NCBI GenBank assembly: GCA_008690995.1
Contig: VRMN01000009.1
Location: forward strand, 186,001 to 250,000
Origin: Porphyridium purpureum
Taxonomy: Eukaryota > Rhodophyta > Bangiophyceae > Porphyridiales > Porphyridiaceae
Direction: 5' to 3'
Length of the DNA: 64,000 nucleotides
Translations under genes and position numbers: made by a program
Notes under the pieces: generated by a model
What the model saw: the letters and a program-made list of their open reading frames with translations, nothing else
What the model was told of the DNA's origin: nothing
Databases searched by the model: none
Shown here: in pieces, positions 47,746 to 56,895 of the stretch
Numbering within the stretch: position 1 is the stretch's first letter
How the letters are laid out: each line of letters begins with the position of its first letter

Positions 47746-49878
47746 ATGTTGGACTTGTTGCCCAACGATGTGCAGCTGCTTGTTCTTCAACATGTGGCGG
47801 AGCTTTCTCGTCGAGAACCGAACAAGGTCGCACGCTCGCACATGGGCAGACAGCGCGAAGGCGGCGGTACAGAGGACGAGCTCGACGAACAGAATCGGCA
47901 TGGCGGGCTGGTGCTCGACTCGCACTCTCTTCGACTGCTCTATCCCCTGACGCTGACATGTCGCGCCCTACGACGAGCAGTGGTGGATAGCGTCATCGCG
48001 TTTGCTCCACGAGATCACGGCTATTTGATGCGGGAAGATTTGATCAGGACAGCATCCCAATTTCAAAACTTGAAGGTGCTGGACCTGAGCGTCATGTTCA
48101 GCTCGACTTTCTCGGCGTCTACTGGAGTGGCGTTGAAGCTATCACTAAGCGCGGCAGTATTCAAGCTGCTGGCCGACAAGTGTCGTAAGCTGGAGATCAT
48201 CTCGCTTTCGGGCTGCACCTCCTTGCCTGGACAACTTGGCTCAATCCTGGCAGGCTTGCCTAAACTATATGAACTCGATGTCTCTACGTGTTTCATGCGC
48301 ACAAATGTGCTTGCGGGTTTGGAAAGGAGCTTATCACTTCGCTCACTTGACTGCCGAGATTGTGAGCGCGCTGGTTTGAATCGTGATTTCTGCTTGGATA
48401 CAATCCCGCAGATCAGTCAGTTGGCAAAGCTTTTTGTAGGGCACGGAGGCAAAGCAATCGACGACGAGTTTTTGCGTCGGATACGGGGTTTGAAACAGCT
48501 CTGTGTGCTGGATCTAGAGGGGTGCAGAGGTATTACCGATCAAGGCATTGCCTCATTTGCGGGAGAAGATGGGCTTCCACATCTACAGGTACTTACCTTG
48601 TCAAACTGCCCACAGCTGACGAACAAGTCCATCGCATCCTGCGCATCTTCAATGCCCAAGCTCGTGAAGCTCGAGGTTTCCTTCAATCCACGAGTGGAGA
48701 GCGCGGCCATTGTGGAACTTTGCACACTTTCGCAAATGAGAAGGACCCTGCGCACGCTATCCCTTGTCAACTGCTCGGGCCTGAATTCCGATTTTGCAGG
48801 CGGTATTCGTCAACTCGATGCAATTCAACGTCTCAATCTTTCAGCATTGACCACGATCAGTGCGCTGCTGCCTCTAAGCGAGTGCGCAGAATCCCTCGAG
48901 GAACTGGATATCTCCTACTGCGTATCCGTTGACCGCGCTTCCTTGATTGCCCTTGCCCGGCATCCAAACTTGCGCGCGCTCAGTCTCGCGCACTGCTCAA
49001 ATGTGGATGAGTCCGTCCTAGCCAGCTTTCGTGAACACCGTACTTTGGAAGACCTTGACATTAGTGGTTGCGACAGGCTAAGTTCGATGGATTTGTGTCG
49101 TTCGCTTCCGACGATACCGAATCTTGCATCTCTGCATGCTGATTTCGTACCGGGGGCCAATGATGCGTTCATCCGGGCCATGGTCCGCGGCTCATGTCGC
49201 AACGCTCTCACGTGCGTATCCTTGAAGGGATGCATGGAGGTTTCCGATCTGCACGCTCTGCTCTCCTTGCCGAACGTGAAATCCTTGGACGTGACACGAT
49301 GCTCAATTCAGCTCTCGGCAGATGAGACAATTGCGCTCCCCGCGGCACATGGTCTAACAAATCTGAACCTCACAGGTAATTCGTTGTTGCATGACACCGA
49401 CCTCGCCAGGATCGCCCGAGCTTGTCCTAACCTCGTGAAATTAGATTGTTCGAGCTTGAGCTGGATCACAGACGCCGGGATTGAGGCCTTGGTAGCCTGC
49501 TTGCCGAAACTCAAATATCTTAAGCTATCGCACTGCGCGCTCATCACGCATCATGCCGTCCAAACGATCGCGTCCGGGCTGTCTAATCTACAGAGCATCG
49601 AGATTCACTACAACCGAGTCGTTGGCGGCGTCCGTATGCGAGAATTCTGTGCGCTTCACGACGCAGATGCGAGCAAGGTATTAGCGTTCTATATTACGAA
49701 CGGAGGCAACTCGGAGAGTCTGCGTGCATATCACTACGAGCAAGTTCGCTGCAGCCGTGCTTCCCATTCTGACGGAGTTCCCAGACCTGGTCCGGCTCTG
49801 CCATCTTCCCATCAACGTGCTCAAGGCGACAAGCCGAGTTTGTTTGGGCTGCTCCGCAAGAAACTGTCCAAGAGGTAG
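47746..49878 (+). CDS. F-box / leucine-rich repeat protein (FBXL or AMN1-like)
   Basis: A 710-residue protein. An F-box-like start, LPNDVQLLVLQHVAELSRRE, then after a charged insert LRLLYPLTLTCRALRRAVVD, is followed by about 18 Cys-type leucine-rich repeats, such as LEIISLSGCTSLPGQLGSI, LCVLDLEGCRGITDQGIASF and LVKLDCSSLSWITDAGIEAL. FBXL proteins are substrate receptors of SCF ubiquitin ligases; AMN1 uses the same repeat type without an F-box. ATG 47746 is the first in frame, though it sits just before the F-box, and the open upstream codons (LPATRLELSAEAQD) look protein-like. An unseen upstream exon is possible: a GTAAGC donor-like site lies near 47656. It follows the P4-ATPase by 136 bp. 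Confidence 0.85.
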   Translation: MLDLLPNDVQLLVLQHVAELSRREPNKVARSHMGRQREGGGTEDELDEQNRHGGLVLDSHSLRLLYPLTLTCRALRRAVVDSVIAFAPRDHGYLMREDLIRTASQFQNLKVLDLSVMFSSTFSASTGVALKLSLSAAVFKLLADKCRKLEIISLSGCTSLPGQLGSILAGLPKLYELDVSTCFMRTNVLAGLERSLSLRSLDCRDCERAGLNRDFCLDTIPQISQLAKLFVGHGGKAIDDEFLRRIRGLKQLCVLDLEGCRGITDQGIASFAGEDGLPHLQVLTLSNCPQLTNKSIASCASSMPKLVKLEVSFNPRVESAAIVELCTLSQMRRTLRTLSLVNCSGLNSDFAGGIRQLDAIQRLNLSALTTISALLPLSECAESLEELDISYCVSVDRASLIALARHPNLRALSLAHCSNVDESVLASFREHRTLEDLDISGCDRLSSMDLCRSLPTIPNLASLHADFVPGANDAFIRAMVRGSCRNALTCVSLKGCMEVSDLHALLSLPNVKSLDVTRCSIQLSADETIALPAAHGLTNLNLTGNSLLHDTDLARIARACPNLVKLDCSSLSWITDAGIEALVACLPKLKYLKLSHCALITHHAVQTIASGLSNLQSIEIHYNRVVGGVRMREFCALHDADASKVLAFYITNGGNSESLRAYHYEQVRCSRASHSDGVPRPGPALPSSHQRAQGDKPSLFGLLRKKLSKR

Positions 49879-51728
49879 CCTGCGATGCCGCCACCGTTCT
49901 TCGATGGTCATCACGGGCGTGCCATGTTTCGTCCGCACGAAGAGACGAGGGGACGGGGAGAAGAGAGCGCATGTCAAGCTTGCTCAAAACTGATTCTCCA
50001 AGAACACGAAAACTTGGTGACGCATCTCACATCCGTCAAGCTGCAACTATACTGTGCGAACGAACAGTTCCGCCCGGGAAAGGGTTGGCCGAAAAAATGG
50101 ACACCAAAATCCAAGCGCTTCACAGAATTGGTGTGCTGCTTTTGGACGCGTCCGGATCGAGTTGCTGTGGAAACGCAGTCCGTTGCAGGTGCTGCAGAGT
50201 GCCACTTCCGAGAGAGCTGAGATCCTTGAAGGCTGACTTTACAAGCAGCGCCTCCTTGGTTGAGTGGCTCCTCTAAGCGGTGGCTATGCTTTTCAGAAAG
50301 ATGCGGGGGAAAGACCAGGACAGGCTAAAATGTTTGGCCCGTGCTGAAGAGCACGGAATCGGGAACTGGGCGCCGGACGATTGCATGGCACAGATTCCGC
50401 AGTACTCAAGGAATTGATCGCACCAGAGGACGATTCATGTGCGCGCGGCTCGGATCGCCCGTCATTCAAGCTGGAAGTCTCGGCTGCCTAGGCCACTGGG
50501 TCAAGATGAACCTCGGCGCCCTCTTTCTTCAACTATTCCAAGTTGTTGGGCATGTGCATCCCAGCTGCGAACTAACACTTCATGGCTCGTGCCGTGGCGG
50601 CGCTCACCGACGTGCTCGCAGACGTGACAATGATACGCCGTAAAGCCAAAAGAGCGCCTTACATCGTGCTCAGCGGCAATATTGTTCTGTCCTGGTGCAA
50701 CAACTTTTCGCTGGCGTATCGCGCGTTCCAAGCAAACGACGGCGCACGCCGCGCGCCACACAATGTCTTGGTCATTGCCGTCTTTCGTGGCGCGGCCAGT
50801 GATGAGCATTAGTCTCTTTCAAGGCTCTGAGCCATGGCACTTGCAGGCGTTTGAGGCCGCCACAGCAGCGTGCAATGACGTGTATGACCGACGGCGTTCC
50901 GCGGCAGCGCGCTGCCTTCGCTAATTATGAAAGAACCAAACAGAAGCGACTTTATCAGAGCCGCTTGGCGCACTGGAGAACAAGCATGCATAGGCCTGAG
51001 CGGCAAACAGGAATAAAAATTTTGTCGAACGCACAGAAGGCCGAGTACTATGCATGCTCTGCGTTGTCCTTGGCATATCACTGGCACTGGGTCACCATGT
51101 CAAAAGACCACCAGCACGCGGATGCATCGCTTGCTTCGAGGCACAACGAGAACTATGACGACTCTGGGCTACGCGCCCGATCTGCGACCACTTTCGTTGC
51201 GCCTCCGCAGGCGACCTCCTACGGTGCCGCTTCCCCAGGTGCACGCGCGTCTCCGTCTGCGACAGGCCTCGGAACGCCTGCCAAACAGAGGACGCGACTA
51301 GTCGCCCGCGCAGCCACCACACTGCACGACCTGGATATTGCACTCGCCCGATCCATGCCATCAAGCCTGGCCGCTGGCTGGGCACTGTGCGCGGGCGCCG
51401 GTGCCGCCGAGATGCTCTGTCCTCAGCTTGTTTTCTTACATTGCTTCTTGGCGCTCAACGCTCTTGCTCGGATGCAGCCCGTCCCGCGCCTTTCAAATTG
51501 CTCTCCTTTATTAGAAAGGTGCGCTCCAACGGCCCCCTGCGGCCCTCTGTGGCGCGACAGGCTTCTGCGTTTGTGGTGTCGGGTGCGAGCTGGGGGCAAA
51601 GAGGCGAACGAGCGAGCTGGTCGCGCGAGAGAGTGCAGGGCGTGGAGGCAGGCGTGCAAGAGAAAGCGCAGGTGTCTGGGCAGCGTGGCAGCGCACCAGG
51701 TTCAAAGGTCACAGTTCTTGGTCGCGCC
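49879..51728 (+). other. gene-poor stretch, possible decayed or spliced gene
   Basis: The longest gap between same-strand genes. Several short open frames overlap without a recognisable domain. The best are 50582-50812 (MARAVAALTDVLADVTMIRR, with a YIVLSGNIVLSW segment that weakly recalls RCK Rossmann starts) and 51097-51834 (MSKDHQHADASLASRHNENY, 245 codons, Kozak-like CACCATG), which turns Arg/Cys-rich after about 130 residues and overlaps the first exon of the Sec14 gene in another frame. I cannot support either as a gene. A remnant of a broken gene or untranslated sequence would fit. Confidence 0.4.
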
Positions 51729-52856
51729 ATGGACGCCCGAGTCGACGTGGGCTTGTCGGTACGTTGGATTGAGTGGTTGCCGATACATGTTGCAGGCCGC
51801 AATCGGCCTGCCGATTTTACGTCCGCTTGGGTGAATTGATGTGGTTCTTCGGTGTTTCGGGTTGCTGACATTGATCTCATACTTTGCTTCCGATTTTTCT
51901 TGCGCCTGTACGGGACGTGGTTGCCTTCTGTCCCTTATCGATGCTTTGTCCGTGTTCAAATCATTGCCTCTCATCAGGCCGAAACGCTTGAAAAGCTGCA
52001 GCTTGGAACGCTGGACGATGAAGAGCTTGCGCGAGCGCTTTCTGCGCACAACTCTTTGGTCATGGATGCAGGAGCTGCCGCCAAGTCCGACACGTTGAAG
52101 CAAGCGAAGCTGTACCAGGAATTTCGCGGCATGGTCGACTCTTTACCGAACCTTACCGAAGACGAGAAAAAGTGGCTCGACTTTTACTGCCTGCACCGCT
52201 ACTTGCGCGCGCGGAAATGGGACCTGGAGAAGTCTCTCGAAATGATCAAAGGCACGCTTGAGTGGCGCAAGACGTTTGACGTGGTTGGACTCATGAAAGG
52301 CGATCTGACTGAGATTGAAAAAGAGTCAGCGACGGGCAAAATGTACGTTGGCGAGAAGGATAAGCAAGGGCGACCGATTTTGTACATGAAGCCCCGATAT
52401 CAGAACACGAAAGGTCAGGTTGCTCAGATTCGCCACCTGGTCTACACGTTGGAACGCTGCGTGGCTGAGATGGAACCACCCGTTGAGAAGCTCGCCCTGC
52501 TTATCGACTTTCAAGGCTTCTCTATTATGAACTCACCATCGTTGAGTCAGCAAAAGGAAACGTTAAGCATCCTGCAGGACCATTACCCGGAGCGTCTCGG
52601 GCTCGCTCTTTGCTACGACGCGCCGGGGCTTTTCTGGGCGGCCTACAAAGTGATCAAACCGTTCATTGACCCGGTCACGGCGGAGAAAATTGAATTTTGT
52701 ACTCGCAAGATGAAGCCGACTTCCAAGGAGTATCAGTTTATCGAGAAACACGTCGGTTGGCAGACCCTGGAGGCAGAGTACGGCGGGCAGCTGAAGACCG
52801 AGTACTCTAACGAGGCCTATTTCAGGACGCGAATCTTGCCCCGATATCTTTTGTGA
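51729..52856 (+). CDS. Sec14-like (CRAL-TRIO) lipid-transfer protein, probably two exons
   Basis: The main frame (51978-52856) holds a CRAL-TRIO N-terminal helix bundle (WLDFYCLHRYLRARKWDLEK) and the lipid-binding domain: GRPILYMKPRYQNTKGQ, KLALLIDFQGFSIMNSPSLS, HYPERLGLALCYDAPGLFW and KVIKPFIDPVTAEKIEF. It should carry phosphatidylinositol or another lipid between membranes. No good ATG opens this frame before residue 70 of the uninterrupted stretch (52059). A better model has exon 1 at 51729-51758 (MDARVDVGLS, context GCCATGG) joined to exon 2 at 51978 across a 219 bp intron with donor GTACGT and acceptor CTCATCAG. Both exons keep phase 0 and reading through the intron meets a stop. The product would be 302 residues. 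ATG 52059 remains an alternative and would lose about 37 residues. Confidence 0.88.
51759..51977 (+). other. predicted intron in the Sec14-like gene
   Basis: Donor TCG/GTACGT and acceptor CTCTCATCAG/GCC. Length 219 bp, phase 0. It contains an in-frame stop and a CTGAC sequence near 51867 that might be a branch site, though it is unusually far from the acceptor. It is the only intron I can propose in the window. Confidence 0.55.
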
Positions 52857-53018
52857 GCGGCGTAAGCTGATTAGTACTTTCTAGTGTTGTGCATGAAATC
52901 GTCGGTAATCTCGTCATCTGACTGGTGGAAATGGGTCGGTCGCGGAATTTTCGAAGTTGAGGAGCACGACCTGGTCCAAGCAGCCATGACAGTAGAGACC
53001 TTTATTCTCCAAAATCAC

Positions 53019-54374
53019 CTATTCGAACTTGGTGAAAACCACCGTACTGTTATGACCCCCAAAGCCAAACGAATTGCTAATTCCTACATCTACCACGTGT
53101 TCCTGCATCTTGTTCGCGACTATATCAATCTCCACCTCCGACTCCAGGTCGTGCACGTTGATCGTGGGATGCACCTTACCAGTCTGAATGGCCTTGACCG
53201 TGGCCACGGCTTCGAGGCCGCCCGCAGCACCCAGTGCATGTCCAATCATACTCTTTGTACCGTTCATTCTGATGTGCGAGACATCGCCTGTGAATACACT
53301 GCGCACTGCGCGGTATTCCGCCATGTCTCCTGCCGGCGTAGACGTCGCATGCGCATTAATGTAATTCACGCGGTCCTTGGTTACGCCCGCGTCCAACAGC
53401 GCATTCTCAATGCACATTCTCACACCGGACCCATCCTGTCGCGGCTCGGTCATGTGGTGCGCGTCACAGTCTGATGCGCCGCCCAGGTACTCGGCGAGGA
53501 TGGTGGCGCCGCGGTTGCGTGCGTGCTCGAGCGTTTCGAGCACGAGTACGCCCGCGCCTTCACCCATCACAAAGCCGTCGCGCGTTTTATCCCAAGGTCT
53601 GGAAGCCGTCGCTGGGGTATCATTGCGCGAGCTGAGTGCACGGCACGCAATGAAGCCTCCTAGACCAACAGGCACGATGGCTGCTTCAACGCCACCCACG
53701 ACCATGAGCTCGGCCTCGCCTCGGCGCATGTGGATCGCGGCGTTATTGATAGCGTAGTTACCCGTCGCGCACGCAGTCGAGATCGAGTAGTTTGGCCCCA
53801 TGAAACCGACGTCGATGGCCAGGAGTGCCGAGCCCATGTTAGTAATTGTGTACGGAATGAAAAACGGCGACATCCTGCTGACACCTTTAGTGAGCAGCTT
53901 CTCGACGCCTTCGCTGTAAATATTCAGCCCGCCCATTCCCGATCCAATCAGAACGCCGCACTTGGTCTTATCCAGCGCCTTGAACGCATCTGTGTCAGAT
54001 CCCAACCCGGCCTCGGCCAGCGCCTTTTTACCCGCGAGCATGGCGTACGTCAAGAACGGGTCCATGCGGCGGGCCAGTTTCGCTGGAACAAACCCGTCCG
54101 TGACGATGAGCTCCTGCGGAATCTCGGCGGCGATCCGTGTTTGCCAGTCCGCGCAGTCAAAGCCCTGGATCTCCCGGACGCCCGACTTGCCGTCCAGCAA
54201 GCTCTGGTAAAAGACGTCTGGGTCGGTGCCAAAACACGAGACCACGCCTGTGCCGGTGACCACGATGCGCTTCATGTCCTCGCCCTTGCCGTTCTTGCGC
54301 GTCATGCTCTCCATGCAAATGGACGCGGCCGCGAAGCGCACGGCTCGGCGGGGTGCCGACGCGACGGCGCGCAT
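53019..54374 (-). CDS. beta-ketoacyl-ACP synthase I/II (FabF-type), plastid
   Basis: A 451-residue condensing enzyme of type II fatty-acid synthesis that extends acyl-ACP with malonyl-ACP. The catalytic triad is complete: Cys202 in STACATGNYA, His342 in NAHATSTPAGD and His379 in MIGHALGAAGG. The mature enzyme starts at about residue 34 (KRIVVTGTGVVSCFGTD). The leader, MRAVASAPRRAVRFAAAS, is rich in Ala, Arg and Ser with no hydrophobic signal peptide, as expected for import into a primary plastid or a mitochondrion; mitochondrial KAS is the main alternative. ATG 54372-54374 is the first in frame. It diverges from the PPR gene and converges on the Sec14-like gene, 162 bp apart. Confidence 0.93.
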   Translation of the reverse strand: MRAVASAPRRAVRFAAASICMESMTRKNGKGEDMKRIVVTGTGVVSCFGTDPDVFYQSLLDGKSGVREIQGFDCADWQTRIAAEIPQELIVTDGFVPAKLARRMDPFLTYAMLAGKKALAEAGLGSDTDAFKALDKTKCGVLIGSGMGGLNIYSEGVEKLLTKGVSRMSPFFIPYTITNMGSALLAIDVGFMGPNYSISTACATGNYAINNAAIHMRRGEAELMVVGGVEAAIVPVGLGGFIACRALSSRNDTPATASRPWDKTRDGFVMGEGAGVLVLETLEHARNRGATILAEYLGGASDCDAHHMTEPRQDGSGVRMCIENALLDAGVTKDRVNYINAHATSTPAGDMAEYRAVRSVFTGDVSHIRMNGTKSMIGHALGAAGGLEAVATVKAIQTGKVHPTINVHDLESEVEIDIVANKMQEHVVDVGISNSFGFGGHNSTVVFTKFE

Positions 54375-54782
54375 CGCCGCCCACGCGCGTGGCCGTTCCG
54401 CGGTCCACCCAGCTGCCACCGGCCGCCACAAACCCAATCATGCTTCCGCCGCTCATACACCCCCACGTCCCCGCCACACCTCCACGAGTCCACCGCGTGC
54501 CTCTCCCCGCGCCCCACTGCCACCACCGCTACCTCCCTGCGCCTCGCGCACAACCTGCAACACGCTTCGCACGTACACCACACACCCAATCTCCAGCTAC
54601 TGCGCGGCCACCGCCAACCGGTCGTCCACACAAACGCGCCTGGTTTGCTACGAGCGCCGCGCTACGCCAGTAGAACGAGGCGAACGAATCACACGCTCGC
54701 AGGCGGGGTGGGTGTACAGCGGGAGACATATAGTGTACAGTGCGCGTGCGCGGCCTGCGGCAACAGGGATGACGCCGCGCTA

Positions 54783-54814
54783 ACAGGATGACAGGATGAC
54801 AGGATGACAGGATG
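54783..54814 (+). repeat. ACAGGATG octamer, four tandem copies
   Basis: Four perfect tandem 8-bp units at 54783-54790, 54791-54798, 54799-54806 and 54807-54814 in the KAS/PPR promoter spacer. Confidence 0.95.
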
Positions 54815-54942
54815 AAAGTCGTCATCATCAGCGAACGCGGTGCCGCGCGGGCCGACAAGCGGGTCTGCGATACTGCGTGCGGAGGCGTGGGGCAGGAGAC
54901 CGTGGGGGGCGTGCACGCGTCGGCGGTGTTGAGGGTGCGTGC

Positions 54943-54961
54943 GGGCGGGCGGGCGGGCGGG
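54943..54961 (+). other. predicted G-quadruplex
   Basis: GGGCGGGCGGGCGGGCGGG: five GGG tracts separated by single C residues, a very favourable quadruplex pattern, on the sense strand of the PPR gene about 165 bp before its ATG. Confidence 0.7.
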
Positions 54962-55124
54962 TGTCGAGGATCGTGCAGCGGCGCGATGCGGGCTGCAATG
55001 GGCGCGGCGTTCAGGCATCTCCTGGCCGGCGCGGAGACCGCCGTCCGCGGTGGGCCGCGCCACGTCTGACGCGGCATTCGGCCAGGCGCGTCTTCTCCGC
55101 GGGTGGACCCGCTCGTCTGGTCGA

Positions 55125-56798
55125 ATGGTGGGGGATTTGGGCCATCCCTTCGCGATTCTCCGCGGCGTCGCAACAATGTCCGCGTCACGTGGCGCCGCAC
55201 GCTCCTTGCCCAAGAGAGAACGGAACCGCTTTTCATCCGATGAGGCGCTCCACGCGCTCGTGAGGACGCCTAAAGGATTGGAGGATGCCGTGATCGAGCT
55301 TGCAATGGATCCGCGAAATACGCGACAACTGGCTTTCGTGTATAACTTTGCGAGGAGGGAGTACCAAGTCGTGCCTACGTCCACCACCGTGCTGAGTGCG
55401 CTGCGCGCCAGCGCACGCGTAGAAGGGATGCTGAATTTCGCCAGACAGGTGATGGAGGATGCGGAAGCATTTATGGTGCCGCTCAATGCGGCGCACTACA
55501 ACAGTTTCTTCACGATATTGTCCAAGTCACACTCTGGTTCCGAAGCGTATATGTGGCTGCTCCACGCGGAGCGACGAGCGCGGCGGGCGACCGACTCGGT
55601 CGACACCGTTGGATACAGTCTGGTTGTTCAGGCGCTTGCTGCGAATGGGCTTATTGAAAAGGCTCTCAACCTGCTTGAAACCATGCGCCGAAAATATTAC
55701 AAGCCTACTAGTGCGTGCTTGTCCTTCGTTGTGGATGGACTTGTTGAGTCGAACCGTCCGCGCCTCGCGGTCGATCTCTTGACACGTATGGCCGCTTCGG
55801 GCCAGTACCCACAAGGTCATACCGTCACTCACGTTTTGCTCGGAGCCGCTCGGAAGAATGACGTGGACGCGGCGATTTTGTGCCTCGATATGCTCACGGG
55901 ATCGTGGTCGATGAACCTCAACACTGACCACCTGCAGTCTCTCTTGGAAGTTGGCGGACTCGAGTATCTGGTTCAAGCGGCATACACGAATCATAGCCGG
56001 GACCTGGCGGAGCGAGCTTGGCCTTTCTTTGAAAAGTTTGGCGGGATACCAAGTCGCTCAGCGTACGCTTCGCTCATATACTTACGAGGTGTGTCGGGGG
56101 ACCTGAAGGCTGCCCTAGATCTCTTGGTCGAATATAACACCGTTCGAGTCAATGAGAATACGCCATCGCTCACATACGAAGAATTGATCCCTTTTATCTC
56201 CGGCATCGCAAGTGATGAGCGGTTGGTCCATGCGCTATATGCAGAGATTCTCGGAAGATTTGGAAAGATGGAGCAGCAAGACACCCAAGAAGGTGAGCAT
56301 GAAGGTCCGCAAAAAACCGCGACGCAAGGAAATACCCTTCTAGAGCCGCTCCATTGCGTCATTTTGGGGTATGGCTTTTTGAGAAACATAGATAACGCGT
56401 TCAAGGTCTTCGATGCGATCTCGCAAACGTTCTTGATGAAAACGGAATCCAACACGTTTGCTTGCATGATGCACGCTTGCTCGCTTTGTGGTCAAGCGCG
56501 TGCCGTCGGGCCGCTGCTGCAGGAAATGCGCGGGCTTGATCTGGAGAGAACAAGTTCGACCGTGCGCTGGTCGGCGTCAATGAATGCTAGTACTGGTCGT
56601 CTAGACATAGCGCAGAGGTCGATCGCGGCTTTCACCTCCGGGAACCGGACATTACCTCAGGATACTATTCACACCGTTGGCACCGGCGCTCGTATCGTGC
56701 AGGAGAAGAGCGTCTTGGCCAAACTGCTGGCTTTGCGTCGAAGACTGAATGCTCCGTATGTGTACCCTCTCATAAAATTCAGCATGGGCGACGAGTAG
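55125..56798 (+). CDS. pentatricopeptide repeat (PPR) protein
   Basis: A 557-residue helical-repeat protein. PPR-type 35-residue units are visible, for example VDTVGYSLVVQALAANGLIE with ALNLLETMRRKYYKP, then ACLSFVVDGLVESNRPRLAV with LLTRMAASGQYP, and further units with VTHVLLGAARKNDVDAAILC and PLHCVILGYGFLRNIDNAFK. PPR proteins bind organelle RNA in sequence-specific fashion and act in processing, stability or translation. No PLS, E or DYW editing domain is present, as usual outside land plants. The leader after ATG 55125 (MVGDLGHPFAILRGVATMSA) and the following Ser/Arg-rich part fit an organelle presequence; ATG 55176 is an alternative. The target RNA is unknown. Confidence 0.85.
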   Translation: MVGDLGHPFAILRGVATMSASRGAARSLPKRERNRFSSDEALHALVRTPKGLEDAVIELAMDPRNTRQLAFVYNFARREYQVVPTSTTVLSALRASARVEGMLNFARQVMEDAEAFMVPLNAAHYNSFFTILSKSHSGSEAYMWLLHAERRARRATDSVDTVGYSLVVQALAANGLIEKALNLLETMRRKYYKPTSACLSFVVDGLVESNRPRLAVDLLTRMAASGQYPQGHTVTHVLLGAARKNDVDAAILCLDMLTGSWSMNLNTDHLQSLLEVGGLEYLVQAAYTNHSRDLAERAWPFFEKFGGIPSRSAYASLIYLRGVSGDLKAALDLLVEYNTVRVNENTPSLTYEELIPFISGIASDERLVHALYAEILGRFGKMEQQDTQEGEHEGPQKTATQGNTLLEPLHCVILGYGFLRNIDNAFKVFDAISQTFLMKTESNTFACMMHACSLCGQARAVGPLLQEMRGLDLERTSSTVRWSASMNASTGRLDIAQRSIAAFTSGNRTLPQDTIHTVGTGARIVQEKSVLAKLLALRRRLNAPYVYPLIKFSMGDE

Positions 56799-56895
56799 AA
56801 GAACCGGTCCATGTTAAAAAAAAAGTATCATTTATCCAAAGCTTGGCGGGAAAGTAAAGAAGCCGGTGACTAAGCTTAACCCGTCCTGTGGAAAT

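Larger units (their letters stand above)
54375..55124. promoter_or_regulatory. 750-bp divergent promoter, KAS / PPR
   Basis: The spacer holds GTAC cores at 54714 and 54735 (21 bp apart), the second as GTACAGTGCGC directly after a CATATAG stretch; four copies of the octamer ACAGGATG at 54783-54814; and a G-rich run of five GGG tracts at 54943-54961. No gene seen. Confidence 0.45.

Noticed and set aside
50582-50812. Fragment resembling an RCK (K+ channel) Rossmann start
   Set aside because: Only a YIVLSG-type strand and spacing match; no following acidic strand-2 residue or helix pattern, so the likeness is within chance.
53730-54791. 353-codon open frame on the plus strand
   Set aside because: Antisense to the KAS gene with its complete catalytic triad; the peptide is His/Arg/Pro-rich and lacks any fold signature.
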